From positions 453,670 to 517,669 of the forward strand of contig NZ_KE383972.1 in assembly GCF_000423045.1 (NCBI RefSeq): 64,000 nt of DNA, given 5' to 3'. The first letter of the stretch is position 1, and each line of letters starts with the position of its first letter. Below are positions 33,572-42,800 of this stretch, in pieces. The translations under genes were made by a program, and so were the position numbers. This DNA comes from Christiangramia portivictoriae DSM 23547. GTDB taxonomy: Bacteria; Bacteroidota; Bacteroidia; Flavobacteriales; Flavobacteriaceae. The notes beneath the pieces are model-generated. The model saw nothing but the letters and a program-made list of their open reading frames with translations. It was not told the origin of the DNA and did no database searches.

Positions 33572-34725
33572 TTCTGAAACTCCAGACAAACCGGAGTTTT
33601 GATTTCAAAAATGGGCTCCTGTATCTTTAACTTTCCATTTTCAGGATTGATTGTATAAGTGGTAATATTTCCAGTATCCTGGCTGGCGGCATACAAGAAC
33701 TTTCCAAAAGGCGAAATTGCAAAGTTTCGGGGTGTTTTTCCCGCTACCGGGACAAAGTCAACATTCTTCAATTTGCCGCTTGCCTGGTCTATACTAAAAA
33801 TAGCGATACTATTATGACCACGATTGCTAGCATATAGAAATTTTCCCTCTTTTCCTATATGAATATCTGCTCCAGAGTTTTTGTCCAGATAACTTTCTGG
33901 CAGAGAGCTAATATGCTGTACGATTTTCAATGATCCGCCTTTTAAAACCTGATAGGTCGTGATGGTAGAATTAAGCTCATTAATGCTATACACATAATTG
34001 CCGTTTCTACTCAGGCTTAAATGTCTTGGTCCAGCTCCTTCAGGAAGTTGAATCTTAAGGTTTTCATTCTCTGTAAGCTTTCCGGTGGCCACGTCAAATT
34101 CATACACCAGGAGTCGGTCATTTCCCAGATCTGAAACATAGGCTGTCCTGTTATCACCGCTTATTTTAACTGAATGAGCATGAGCGGTTTTCGCTTCAGG
34201 AAGTTTTAGTTCATTGATTTTCTTTAGTTTTCCATCAGATTCAACCTGGTAAATAGCTATGACTCCACCCATATAGTTACTAACAAAGACAAATTTACCA
34301 GACCTGTCAAGCGCAATATGGCAGGGAGCGTATCCTCCCGTGGAAAGTTTGCTCACTTCCTTTAGGCTTCCATTTTCCTGAATCTGATAAGAGTAAATAT
34401 AACCAGATTGATCGTCTGCAGGACCCAGCTCACTTACTGCAAAGAGAAACTTTCCCTGGCGTCCCGCCTTTACAAAGGATGGATTGACTATTTTGGCCTG
34501 GGTTCCACAATTAGTAAGACTGCCATTGTCAGGATCCTGGTGCAACAGGTAAATACCTTCGGCCTTACCATCCACATGGCCTTCTTTCTTTGTATATGTT
34601 CCTACATACATTCTATTGATCTTCTTACCTGTATCAGCTTCAGTTTGAGCTGAAGTTTTGGAACTGATAAGGATGAATATACTACATGCTGTAATCTTTG
34701 CGATTCTGGTAAGTTTTAAAGCCAT
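33568..34725 (-). CDS. Exported lactonase-family seven-bladed propeller protein
   Basis: A 385-residue protein with a signal peptide (ITACSIFILISSKTSAQ) and a beta-propeller of the YbhE/Pgl 6-phosphogluconolactonase family. Repeats of the type GKFLFAVSE, GKFVFVSNYMGG, NRTAYVSDLGNDRLLVYEF, GNYVYSINELNSTITTY, GKFLYASNRGHNSIAIF and GKFLYAASQDTGNI mark the blades; GAGPRHLSLS is a family signature. With a signal peptide the substrate is probably an extracytoplasmic sugar lactone rather than the pentose-pathway intermediate, but other propeller functions are possible. Its ATG overlaps the CorA gene end by 10 bases. Confidence 0.82.
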   Translation of the reverse strand: MALKLTRIAKITACSIFILISSKTSAQTEADTGKKINRMYVGTYTKKEGHVDGKAEGIYLLHQDPDNGSLTNCGTQAKIVNPSFVKAGRQGKFLFAVSELGPADDQSGYIYSYQIQENGSLKEVSKLSTGGYAPCHIALDRSGKFVFVSNYMGGVIAIYQVESDGKLKKINELKLPEAKTAHAHSVKISGDNRTAYVSDLGNDRLLVYEFDVATGKLTENENLKIQLPEGAGPRHLSLSRNGNYVYSINELNSTITTYQVLKGGSLKIVQHISSLPESYLDKNSGADIHIGKEGKFLYASNRGHNSIAIFSIDQASGKLKNVDFVPVAGKTPRNFAISPFGKFLYAASQDTGNITTYTINPENGKLKIQEPIFEIKTPVCLEFQK

Positions 34726-35801
34726 TTTTTTCGTTTAAAGTAATAAAGCATTAGAAAGAATATGACGATCATGACTCCCCAGAGTACGAAGTAACTATAC
34801 TTCCATTGCAACTCTGGTATATATTCGAAATTCATTCCGTAGATACCTGCGATAAAGGTAAGCGGAATAAAGATGCTCGCCATGATCGTAAGCACTTTCA
34901 TGACTTCATTCATTTTATTGCTTATAGTGGTCATATACATATCCATAAGGCCCCAGATCATTTCGCGGTAGATCTCAATATTTTCAGAGATCTGGATGAT
35001 ATGGTCGTAGAGATCACGTATATAGTTTCCGGTTTGTGGATCTATGATCTGGCTATCCATTTTTTCCAGCCTGCTTATGACTTCCCGTAATGGAAACACC
35101 GCTCTTCTAATTCTCAGAATGTTTCTTTTAAGGTCCTGGATCTCATAAACAATATCATCGCTGGGTTTGGAAGTAAATAGACTTTCCTCCAGTAATTCGA
35201 TTCGATCGCTTAAATCATCGATCACCAGGAAATAATTATCTATAATGGCATCCAGAAGCGCAAACATGAGATAATCTGCCCCTTTAACTCTTATCCTTCC
35301 TTTAGAAGTTTCCAGACGTTCACGAATAGGATCAAAAACATCACCATCAGACTCCTGGAAAGTGATCACATAGTTCTTTCCAACGATCATGCTTAAATGC
35401 TCATTCTCTATTTCTCCATCTTTGTGGTAAAGCATTTTCGCCACTATAAAGAGATAATCCTGATATTCTTCAATTTTAGGTCGCTGCCCGGTGTTAACAA
35501 TATCTTCCATGACCAATGGATGTAATTCGTAGTAATCACCGAGTTTTTCGATTTCCTCAATATTGTTTAATCCATCGATATTAAACCAGGTAACGCTTTT
35601 TTCGTCTACATAATTAAAAGCATCATCGGGCGAAGTCGAAGTATACCTTTCATATTGCTGGGAGTTATAATCAATAACCTCTAATTTGGTTTCTGAAGTT
35701 TCTTTGTGACCAACATAGGTCATCGTTCCAGGTACCTGGTTTACCGTTTTGGTATTCTTAGGTCGCTTTAACAAAAGGTTTCTTCGTTTCGCCATATACA
35801 C
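34716..35801 (-). CDS. corA: Magnesium/cobalt transporter CorA
   Basis: A 361-residue CorA channel. The large N-terminal cytoplasmic domain is followed by a long helix and two C-terminal membrane helices (VLTIMASIFIPLTFIAGI and YFVLWGVMIVIFFLMLYYF). The signature GMN, in YGMNFEYIPEL, lies at the end of helix one. The C-terminus ends with basic residues KRKKW as usual. Either the first or the third Met may be the start. It is followed directly by the lactonase-family gene. Confidence 0.92.
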   Translation of the reverse strand: MYMAKRRNLLLKRPKNTKTVNQVPGTMTYVGHKETSETKLEVIDYNSQQYERYTSTSPDDAFNYVDEKSVTWFNIDGLNNIEEIEKLGDYYELHPLVMEDIVNTGQRPKIEEYQDYLFIVAKMLYHKDGEIENEHLSMIVGKNYVITFQESDGDVFDPIRERLETSKGRIRVKGADYLMFALLDAIIDNYFLVIDDLSDRIELLEESLFTSKPSDDIVYEIQDLKRNILRIRRAVFPLREVISRLEKMDSQIIDPQTGNYIRDLYDHIIQISENIEIYREMIWGLMDMYMTTISNKMNEVMKVLTIMASIFIPLTFIAGIYGMNFEYIPELQWKYSYFVLWGVMIVIFFLMLYYFKRKKWL

Positions 35802-35900
35802 TTTGAATTTTTATAAAAATAGGAATAATCTCTCAATACCCTCTTTTACTCCTCTCCTATCAGTAAATTATTTGCTGCTGAAAATTGAGCTGACTGCTGG

Positions 35901-35928
35901 TTGTTCTGAGCCTTTAATTTTACCTTTG
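35901..35928 (+). promoter_or_regulatory. Promoter of recQ
   Basis: TTG (35901-35903), 17 bases, TACCTTTG (35921-35928). The ATG follows only 4 bases after the -7 box, so transcription should begin at or next to the start codon. Confidence 0.6.
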
Positions 35929-35932
35929 CGCC

Positions 35933-38038
35933 ATGAACGAAGTTAAGCTGCTGGCTACTCTGAAGGAGTATTTTGGATATGAGAAGTTTAGACCACTACA
36001 GAAGAAGATCATCCAGTCTGTCTTTGATGGAAAAGACAACCTGGTGATCATGCCAACTGGTGGTGGAAAATCTATCTGCTATCAGCTTCCCGCAATTTTA
36101 CTACCTGAAATCACGCTGGTTATCTCTCCGCTCATCGCACTTATGAAAGATCAGGTGGATGGTTTGAACGCCAATGGTGTTCCAGCCGCTTACCTTAACA
36201 GCAGCCAGACAGAACAACAACGAGAAGCTATATTCAGGCAGATTGAAAATAAAGAACTCAAACTTATTTATGTTGCTCCGGAAAGTCTGCAAATTGTAGA
36301 TCGTTTCCTGGTAAATGGAAAAGTTAGTCTTATCGCCATCGATGAGGCCCATTGTATCTCCAGTTGGGGACATGACTTTCGCCCGGCATACACGCAACTT
36401 GGATATCTGAAGAATCGATTTCCATCTACTCCTATACTGGCGCTAACGGCAACGGCAGACAAAGCCACGAGAAATGATATTTGCCGACAGCTGAATATTC
36501 CTTCAGCCAAAAAACATATTGCTTCATTTGACCGGAAGAATCTTAGCCTGGAAGTGAAACCCGGAATTAAAAGATTTGATCAAATCTCAAAGTTTCTTAG
36601 TAATCGTAAGTCTGAAAGTGGTATCATTTATTGCCTGAGCCGTAAAACTACTGAAGAGCTTGCTTCCAAACTAAAAGCTAAAGGTTTCAAGGCCGAAGCA
36701 TATCATGCAGGACTCGATCATGATGAACGTTCCCAGATTCAGGATGATTTTATAAACGATGAAAAACAGATCATCTGTGCCACGATCGCGTTCGGGATGG
36801 GTATCGATAAATCAAATATTCGCTGGGTCATCCATTATAACATGCCCAAAAATCTGGAAGGATATTACCAGGAAATTGGACGCGCCGGGAGAGACGGGCT
36901 GGACTCTGAAACTCTGCTCTTTCATTCTTATGCTGATGTGATCCAGCTTCAGAAATTTGCTTCGAATGCGAAGAATGAAGAGGTACAATTGGCTAAACTT
37001 GACCGGATGAAGCAGTATTCTGAAGCACTTTCCTGCAGAAGGAAGATCCTGCTTGGATACTTTGGAGAGTATCTTCAGGAGGATTGCGGAAATTGTGATA
37101 TTTGCCGTAATCCCCCGAAATTCTTTGATGGTACGATCATCGCTCAAAAAGCACTTTCCTGTATCTATCGTTTAAAAGCTTCAGAACCAATATCTGTGGT
37201 TATTGATGTTTTGAGAGGTGCTCAAAATGAAGTGGTTCGCAGGCATAATTACCAGGAGCTCTCTACGTATGGTATTGGAAAGGACGTTTCCTGGCAAAAC
37301 TGGCAGCAGTATATTATCCAGTTAATAAACCTAGGCTTACTGGAAATCGCTTTTGATCAAAATAATCACCTTCAGCTTACCGAGAATGCAAGATCAGTTC
37401 TCTTCAGTAAAGAGAAGGTCTTTCTCGCAGATGTCAAACAACAGGTGGAGAATGCTGAAAAGGCTAAGAAAGTTTCGGCTTCCGACTCTCTTTTTGAAAA
37501 ACTAAGACAGTTAAGACTTTCCATTGCGAAAGAAGAAGATATTCCAGCGTACCTCATTTTTAACGATGCTGCCTTAAAAGACATGGAAAAACAGCGACCC
37601 ATGTCTGATGCTGAATTCCTGTTGATCGACGGAGTTGGACGTAAAAAAATGGAAGACTATGGCTACCGTTTTATCAAGGAGATTATAGCCTTCAGTAAAA
37701 ATAAAAGAGAGAATAAACCGAAAACTAAACGTTCCAAAAAAACCAATACCTATAAAGAAACTTTGGAATTATATGATCGCGGATTTAGTATCGAGGAAAT
37801 GGCTAAAGAAAAAGGAGTTTCAACCAATACGATCAACGCGCATCTCATCAAACTTTATGATGAGGAAGAGGAGATTAACCTGCATCAGTTTGTTCCAAAA
37901 GCAGACCTTAAAGCAATCGAAAAGGCAAAAAATGATCTTGATGATCCTAACTCCTTAAAGACCTACTTTAATCATTTTGAAGGTGCAATTCCTTATGAAA
38001 CGATTAAGCTGGGCTTAAAGATCATAGCCGATAAATAA
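35933..38038 (+). CDS. recQ: ATP-dependent DNA helicase RecQ
   Basis: A 701-residue 3'-5' helicase of the RecQ family. Walker A (MPTGGGKSICYQ), DEAH box plus aromatic loop (IDEAHCISSWGHDFRP), motif VI (IGRAGRDG), then the zinc-binding RecQ C-terminal domain (CRRKILLGYFGE ... DCGNCDIC), a winged helix and an HRDC domain (ending LIDGVGRKKMEDYG) are in order. A final helix-turn-helix (YDRGFSIEEMAKEKGVSTNT) is the HTH_40-type tail found in Bacteroidota and Firmicutes RecQ. It acts in recombination and replication-fork repair. The recQ and truA stops are 4 bases apart on opposite strands. Confidence 0.95.
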   Translation: MNEVKLLATLKEYFGYEKFRPLQKKIIQSVFDGKDNLVIMPTGGGKSICYQLPAILLPEITLVISPLIALMKDQVDGLNANGVPAAYLNSSQTEQQREAIFRQIENKELKLIYVAPESLQIVDRFLVNGKVSLIAIDEAHCISSWGHDFRPAYTQLGYLKNRFPSTPILALTATADKATRNDICRQLNIPSAKKHIASFDRKNLSLEVKPGIKRFDQISKFLSNRKSESGIIYCLSRKTTEELASKLKAKGFKAEAYHAGLDHDERSQIQDDFINDEKQIICATIAFGMGIDKSNIRWVIHYNMPKNLEGYYQEIGRAGRDGLDSETLLFHSYADVIQLQKFASNAKNEEVQLAKLDRMKQYSEALSCRRKILLGYFGEYLQEDCGNCDICRNPPKFFDGTIIAQKALSCIYRLKASEPISVVIDVLRGAQNEVVRRHNYQELSTYGIGKDVSWQNWQQYIIQLINLGLLEIAFDQNNHLQLTENARSVLFSKEKVFLADVKQQVENAEKAKKVSASDSLFEKLRQLRLSIAKEEDIPAYLIFNDAALKDMEKQRPMSDAEFLLIDGVGRKKMEDYGYRFIKEIIAFSKNKRENKPKTKRSKKTNTYKETLELYDRGFSIEEMAKEKGVSTNTINAHLIKLYDEEEEINLHQFVPKADLKAIEKAKNDLDDPNSLKTYFNHFEGAIPYETIKLGLKIIADK

Positions 38039-38042
38039 ACGG

Positions 38043-38831
38043 CTAATCAAATTCCAGTTTTCGAAGGATCAATCCCGATGCCGGGGCGATAAAGTCCATT
38101 TGCAAATGTGGCGTGTCTGGTTTCAGGCTTTCTTTAATTTGCTCAAGACTCAATTCCCCACGTCCTACCTGTATTAGCGTACCCATCATCAATCGAACCT
38201 GGTGACGTAGAAAACCAGATGCGTGAATATGAAAAATATAAGAGTTTTCAGGAAAAAAATTAGCGGTATACAGTGTGTTTTCGACCAGTTCAGATCGTAG
38301 CATCTCACGCTCGAAGGTACTTTTTTCAGAAACCCGTACGCAATAATTCTTGAAATGATGCCTGCCCTGAAAAAGTACTGCCGCTTCTTTCATTTTTTGA
38401 ATATTCAGGTCTTCCTGAAAATTGGCCATAAACGGCGCGCAGAATGGATGGAACTTCTCTCCAACGCTAAATAGATAAGCATATTCCTTCGTCTTGGAAT
38501 CCTGGATGATATTGAATTTATCATCCACCTCTTCTATGCTTAAAGCTCGAATATCCTGGGGTAGATTTTTATTAAAGAGTTTTAGAAACTCCTCAAGGTC
38601 GTCCAGTGGTTCATGATCAAGAAATAATTCGAATGCCGACTCCTCTGCAGATACCATGGCGTCTGTACGACTGGTACCAAGAATTTTGTATTTCGCATCT
38701 GGCATGATCCAGCCAAATGTTTTGGTAATAAGTCCTTCAACAGTTTTTACGTCTGGCTGTTTTTGCCATCCATGCAACCGATAACCTAAATACTGTACTT
38801 TTATAAAATAATAAAATCTTTTCCTAAACAA
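38043..38831 (-). CDS. truA: Divergent TruA-like tRNA pseudouridine synthase
   Basis: A 262-residue TruA-family pseudouridine synthase. The catalytic motif reads GTSRTDAMVSAEES: the Arg-Thr-Asp core with catalytic Asp is kept, but the usual GRTDAGVHA has Met for Gly and Ser for His. The later FLRHQVRLMMGTLIQVGRGEL matches the conserved FLYHMVRNIVG-type segment. TruA modifies U38-40 of the tRNA anticodon stem. The altered motif may mark a paralogue with another target, so the gene symbol is tentative. A TATCTTTG box lies 19 bases upstream. Confidence 0.75.
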   Translation of the reverse strand: MFRKRFYYFIKVQYLGYRLHGWQKQPDVKTVEGLITKTFGWIMPDAKYKILGTSRTDAMVSAEESAFELFLDHEPLDDLEEFLKLFNKNLPQDIRALSIEEVDDKFNIIQDSKTKEYAYLFSVGEKFHPFCAPFMANFQEDLNIQKMKEAAVLFQGRHHFKNYCVRVSEKSTFEREMLRSELVENTLYTANFFPENSYIFHIHASGFLRHQVRLMMGTLIQVGRGELSLEQIKESLKPDTPHLQMDFIAPASGLILRKLEFD

Positions 38832-38849
38832 ACGCTTGATTTTTGCGCA

Positions 38850-38857
38850 AAGATATC
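38850..38857 (-). promoter_or_regulatory. -7 box (TATCTTTG) for the TruA-like gene
   Basis: Exact TAnnTTTG match on the minus strand, 18 bases before the ATG at 38831. Confidence 0.45.
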
Positions 38858-39043
38858 CAAAATGAACTGTAAATCCAGTTACTCTAAGTTTCAGGCGCTC
38901 CAGGCTTCAGAGATTTCAGTAATTATAATTAAATTGGAGTCCAGATAAGAGATTTTAGAATAAAGCGGGCGAAAACTGTCTCCTTTATTCCCTTCGGAAG
39001 AAATTCTGAAGATCAATTTGAATATTAAACCAGTTCTCAAAAT

Positions 39044-41212
39044 ATGAAATACTACCTTTTAATTCTTACTTCGTTTTTAGCCTTTTCGACCGTAAATTCA
39101 CAAGAGCGGGATAGCCTTACTGCTGAAGATTATTCGAATGCAGAAAAGTTTTTAAGTTATCAAACCAATAGCAAGATTTATCGGAGTTATGTCTATCCTC
39201 AATGGCTGGAAAATGGCGATTTCTGGTACCGGGTCACTACTCGGGATGGTTCAGAATTTATTTTGGTTGAAAGCAAGACCGGCAAGAAAACTACTTTTGG
39301 TTCCAAAGAAGAACTACTTGCAAACCTTGATTCAGGTACCGAAGAAAATGCCAGGTATTCACGAACCGAAGTTGCCTCACCAGATGGTAAAAAACTGGCT
39401 TATATCAAGGACTGGAACCTTTGGATGAAAAATATTGACACCGGTGAGGAAACGCAGTTAACCAAAGATGGAATCGAAAATTATGGTTATGCTACAGACA
39501 ATGCCGGTTGGAGAAAGAGTGACAAGCCAATTCTGCTATGGTCTCCAGATTCTAAAAAGATCGCCACTTACAGGCAGGACCAGCGTCATGTAAGTGATAT
39601 GTACCTTGCTTCTACTAAAGTTGGAGCTCCAGAACTTCAGCAGTGGAAATATCCACTCCCGGGTGATGAGAAAGTTATTCAGATCGAGCGTATCATCATA
39701 GACACAGAGAATTTAGAGATCATTCCGTTAAAAATTCCGCAGGATCCAAGAAGAGGAACTCTTTGTGATGATATTAGCTGTTCCGGAGCATTCGATGATA
39801 ACCAGTGGAGCCAGGATTCCAGGGAGTTGGCCTTTGTTTCCACATCAAGAGATCATAAGGTAGCAAAGTTTAGAATTGCAGATGCAACTACCGGGGAGGT
39901 TCGAGAAGTTTTTGAAGAAAAAGTGGATACTCAGTATGAATCTGGACAGGGAAGTATCAACTGGAAATACTTCCCTGAAACCAGCGAAATTATCTGGTAT
40001 TCTGAAAGGGATGATTGGGGTCACTTATATCTATATGATTCAAAAACCGGAAACCTGAAGAACCAGATTACCAAAGGGGAATTTGTGGTTACGGCAGTTC
40101 TGGAGTTTGATGCGGAAGATCGCATGGTCTATTTTATGGCAAATGGGAAGGATCAGTCAATGGATCCCTACTTCGCTCAGTTTTACAGCATTCGCTTTGA
40201 TGGCAAAAAGCTGCAAAGCCTTACTCCTGAAGATGCAAATCACAGAATCAGCATCTCTCCAGACAGTAGATACTTTGTAGACAATTATTCCAAACCAGAC
40301 ACTCCTAACAAGGCTGTCCTGAAAAAAATGAATGGTAAACAAATCGCTATGCTGGAGCAGGCAGATATTGAAGATCTGGAGGCTGAGGGCTGGAAACCGG
40401 CCAGGCGTATTAGCGTGAAGTCCAGGAATGGAGATTGGGACCTTTACGGCCTCATGTTCACACCAACGCATCTCGATGAGAATAAATCCTACCCCGTGGT
40501 GAACTATATTTATCCAGGACCTCAGGGTGGCGGAGTTGGTTCCCGCTCCTTTTACCCTAGCCGTAGTGATCACCAGGCGCTGGCAGAATTAGGCTTTATA
40601 GTGGTCATTATCGATGGTACCTGTAACCCAAATCGATCAAAATCCTTCCATGATGCCTGCTACGGAAATATGGCAGACAACACCCTGGAAGATCAGATCA
40701 GCGGACTAAAGCAATTAGCTGAAAAGTATTCTTACATGGATCTGGATCGCGTTGGCATCTGGGGACATTCCGGTGGTGGATTTGCCACTGCTGCCGCACT
40801 TTTTAACTACCCTGAATTTTATAAAGTAGGAATCTCTGAATCTGGAAATCATGATAACCGTAATTATGAGGATGACTGGGGTGAGCGCTATATTGGTTTG
40901 CTGAGTAGTAATGAAGATGGCACCTCTAATTACTCAAAACAGGCCAACCAGAACATGGCAGAGAATCTGGAAGGCAAATTGCTTCTGGCCCACGGAGCCA
41001 TGGACGATAATGTGCCGCCTTATAATACCTACCTGGTCGTGGATGCGCTTATTGAAGCAAACAAGGATTTTGATCTCATCATTTTCCCGCATGCGCGTCA
41101 TGGCTTCGGAAAAGATTCGTATTATATGATGCGAAGACGCTGGGATTATTTTGTAGAACATTTAATGAAAGCCACTCCTCCTCCAAATTATGAACTGGGA
41201 CCAAAATCTTAA
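39044..41212 (+). CDS. Exported S9 family (DPP IV-type) prolyl peptidase
   Basis: A 722-residue secreted serine peptidase. After a signal peptide (YYLLILTSFLAFSTVNSQ) comes a beta-propeller domain with WSPDSKKIATYRQD and related repeats, then an alpha/beta hydrolase. The catalytic serine is in GIWGHSGGGFATAAAL, the Asp in GAMDDNVPPYNT and the His in FPHARHGFG. DPP IV-type enzymes cut dipeptides from peptides with Pro or Ala second. It begins a run of three plus-strand genes; the GyrI-like gene starts 3 bases after its stop. Confidence 0.92.
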   Translation: MKYYLLILTSFLAFSTVNSQERDSLTAEDYSNAEKFLSYQTNSKIYRSYVYPQWLENGDFWYRVTTRDGSEFILVESKTGKKTTFGSKEELLANLDSGTEENARYSRTEVASPDGKKLAYIKDWNLWMKNIDTGEETQLTKDGIENYGYATDNAGWRKSDKPILLWSPDSKKIATYRQDQRHVSDMYLASTKVGAPELQQWKYPLPGDEKVIQIERIIIDTENLEIIPLKIPQDPRRGTLCDDISCSGAFDDNQWSQDSRELAFVSTSRDHKVAKFRIADATTGEVREVFEEKVDTQYESGQGSINWKYFPETSEIIWYSERDDWGHLYLYDSKTGNLKNQITKGEFVVTAVLEFDAEDRMVYFMANGKDQSMDPYFAQFYSIRFDGKKLQSLTPEDANHRISISPDSRYFVDNYSKPDTPNKAVLKKMNGKQIAMLEQADIEDLEAEGWKPARRISVKSRNGDWDLYGLMFTPTHLDENKSYPVVNYIYPGPQGGGVGSRSFYPSRSDHQALAELGFIVVIIDGTCNPNRSKSFHDACYGNMADNTLEDQISGLKQLAEKYSYMDLDRVGIWGHSGGGFATAAALFNYPEFYKVGISESGNHDNRNYEDDWGERYIGLLSSNEDGTSNYSKQANQNMAENLEGKLLLAHGAMDDNVPPYNTYLVVDALIEANKDFDLIIFPHARHGFGKDSYYMMRRRWDYFVEHLMKATPPPNYELGPKS

Positions 41213-41215
41213 CGA

Positions 41216-41707
41216 ATGCAACCAAAGATAATAGAAATCGACGCTGTTAAACTTGCCGGAATCAGTAAGGAAACCAGTATGGCCAATGATAAAACAGAAG
41301 TACTCTGGAAACGCTTTATGAGTATCAAAGTAAAGACTCCGGTCCTTGCCAATCGTGACCTGTACTCTGTAGAGCAATACGACGAAGCTTTCTTAAGAGG
41401 AGAATTTGATCCTCAAACAAAATTTGAAAAATGGGCAGCTGTCGAAGTCAATGATTATTCTGAGCTGCCTGAAGGTCTTGAGAAACTGGAACTTGAGGGT
41501 GGGCTCTACGCCATCTTCAGACATCGTGGAACGGCACAGAACTTTGCCGGAACTGCAAAATACATTTTTGAAGACTGGCTTCCTAAGTCTGAATATGAGC
41601 TTGATCACCGTGCGCATTTCGAAATTATGGGAAGCGATTATAAAGGACCTGATGATCCTGAGTCTCTCGAGGATATTTATATTCCGGTCAAGCTAAAAAA
41701 GTCATAG
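41216..41707 (+). CDS. GyrI-like small-molecule-binding domain protein
   Basis: A 163-residue stand-alone GyrI-like/SOUL-type effector-binding domain. The N-terminal strand KIIEIDAVKLAGISKETSM, the central block FEKWAAVEVNDYSELPEGLEKLEL, and GGLYAIFRHRGTAQNF with its conserved Y/R-HRG run, then DWLPKSEYELDHRAHFEIMG and YIPVKLKK, match the AraC-type effector domain. No DNA-binding part is present. Related proteins bind or hydrolyse small ligands or inhibit gyrase. It probably shares its transcript with the peptidase before and DUF1853 after. Confidence 0.8.
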   Translation: MQPKIIEIDAVKLAGISKETSMANDKTEVLWKRFMSIKVKTPVLANRDLYSVEQYDEAFLRGEFDPQTKFEKWAAVEVNDYSELPEGLEKLELEGGLYAIFRHRGTAQNFAGTAKYIFEDWLPKSEYELDHRAHFEIMGSDYKGPDDPESLEDIYIPVKLKKS

Positions 41708-41712
41708 ACAGT

Positions 41713-42531
41713 ATGCTTTCTGATGCTTCGGAAGTAGATTTGCTTAGTCAGTTTAAAGGATTTCTGGAAACGCCTGATATTCGTAAGATTTACAGCTCTG
41801 CCATTCCTGTATTCGAATTTCCTGAAGTTAAGATCACTGCAGAACTTATAGCAGCACTTGAAAAAATTGCCCACCCCAGAAACTCGGTTTTGGGAAAACG
41901 GATGGAAAGCTTTTTTGAGATCGCCATTCAGTTCTCTGATAGATATGATCTTATTGCTTCCAATATTCAAGTAAATCAACATAAGATCACCCTGGGAGAA
42001 CTTGACTTTTTAGTCTATGATCGACTAAAAGATCAAGCCCTACACGTGGAACTTGTTTATAAGATCTATATCCTGGACCCAGAAGCAGGCCGGGATGAAG
42101 AGATGCTTATAGGCCCTAATAGAAAGGATTCGTTTCTGGAAAAAATGCAGAAGATCACGAACAAACAACTGCCATTATTAAACCATCGCGAAACACAAAA
42201 ATATCTTGATAAATTTGGACTGGATCCTGGCAACATTGAGCAACAAATTTGCTTTAAAGCGCAGTTGTATTCCAATGATTCTGATGTAAACTATCATAAT
42301 GGAGCTTATCTTAGTCTTCAGGAATTTCAGGAATTGGAAAAAAAGGACAGCTTTTTCTACGCCCCAAAGAAAAACCTTTGGAGTTCCAGGCCCGAATTCT
42401 GTAAGCGTTGGCACTCGTTTGCAGAAATATTAAAAGAGATCGATCAACTTTTTCAGAAGAAAAAATCGCCTCTTATCTGGATGAAGTCTGCTAATGGCTA
42501 TTCTAGCTTTTTCGTAGTATGGTGGAAATAA
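41713..42531 (+). CDS. DUF1853 family protein
   Basis: A 272-residue soluble protein. LDFLVYDRLKDQALHVELVYKIYILDP carries the family's E-hydrophobic-x-h-K-h/F-Y pattern, which resembles the PD-(D/E)xK nuclease-like core (D134-type Asp, then E-x-K), and SPLIWMKSANGYSSFFVVWWK closes the chain. The function of DUF1853 is not known. It starts 5 bases after the GyrI-like gene. I cannot show that it is an active nuclease. Confidence 0.72.
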   Translation: MLSDASEVDLLSQFKGFLETPDIRKIYSSAIPVFEFPEVKITAELIAALEKIAHPRNSVLGKRMESFFEIAIQFSDRYDLIASNIQVNQHKITLGELDFLVYDRLKDQALHVELVYKIYILDPEAGRDEEMLIGPNRKDSFLEKMQKITNKQLPLLNHRETQKYLDKFGLDPGNIEQQICFKAQLYSNDSDVNYHNGAYLSLQEFQELEKKDSFFYAPKKNLWSSRPEFCKRWHSFAEILKEIDQLFQKKKSPLIWMKSANGYSSFFVVWWK

Positions 42532-42775
42532 ATTTGGCTATAAATTTTTAAACACGTAGCACTGTTTCATGGCGCCAAATCTCGCGGAAATCTTGATCTA
42601 AGATCATTTAAGATAACAGGAAATGTAATATCTGTATCAAACTTTTCTTAACCTCCTTTGAAACAAGAAATCCAGCAATAGCTGGCTACCAGGCTCAAAA
42701 TTCGTAACCGACTGATTATTCGCGTGGACGATGGAGGAATATATTGTTGCACTATGCTGAAATGATTAAAATTAA

Positions 42776-42783
42776 TAGCTTTG
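42776..42783 (+). promoter_or_regulatory. -7 box (TAGCTTTG) for the CDF exporter gene
   Basis: An exact TAnnTTTG match 17 bases before the ATG at 42801. It lies inside the longer open frame that starts at 42744, which argues against that earlier start. Confidence 0.45.
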
Positions 42784-42800
42784 CAATTCAAATCACTTCT

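Noticed and set aside
42744-42800. Earlier start for the CDF exporter
   Set aside because: A TAGCTTTG box lies within this part, and the start MRPEYKE at 42801 fits the family length.
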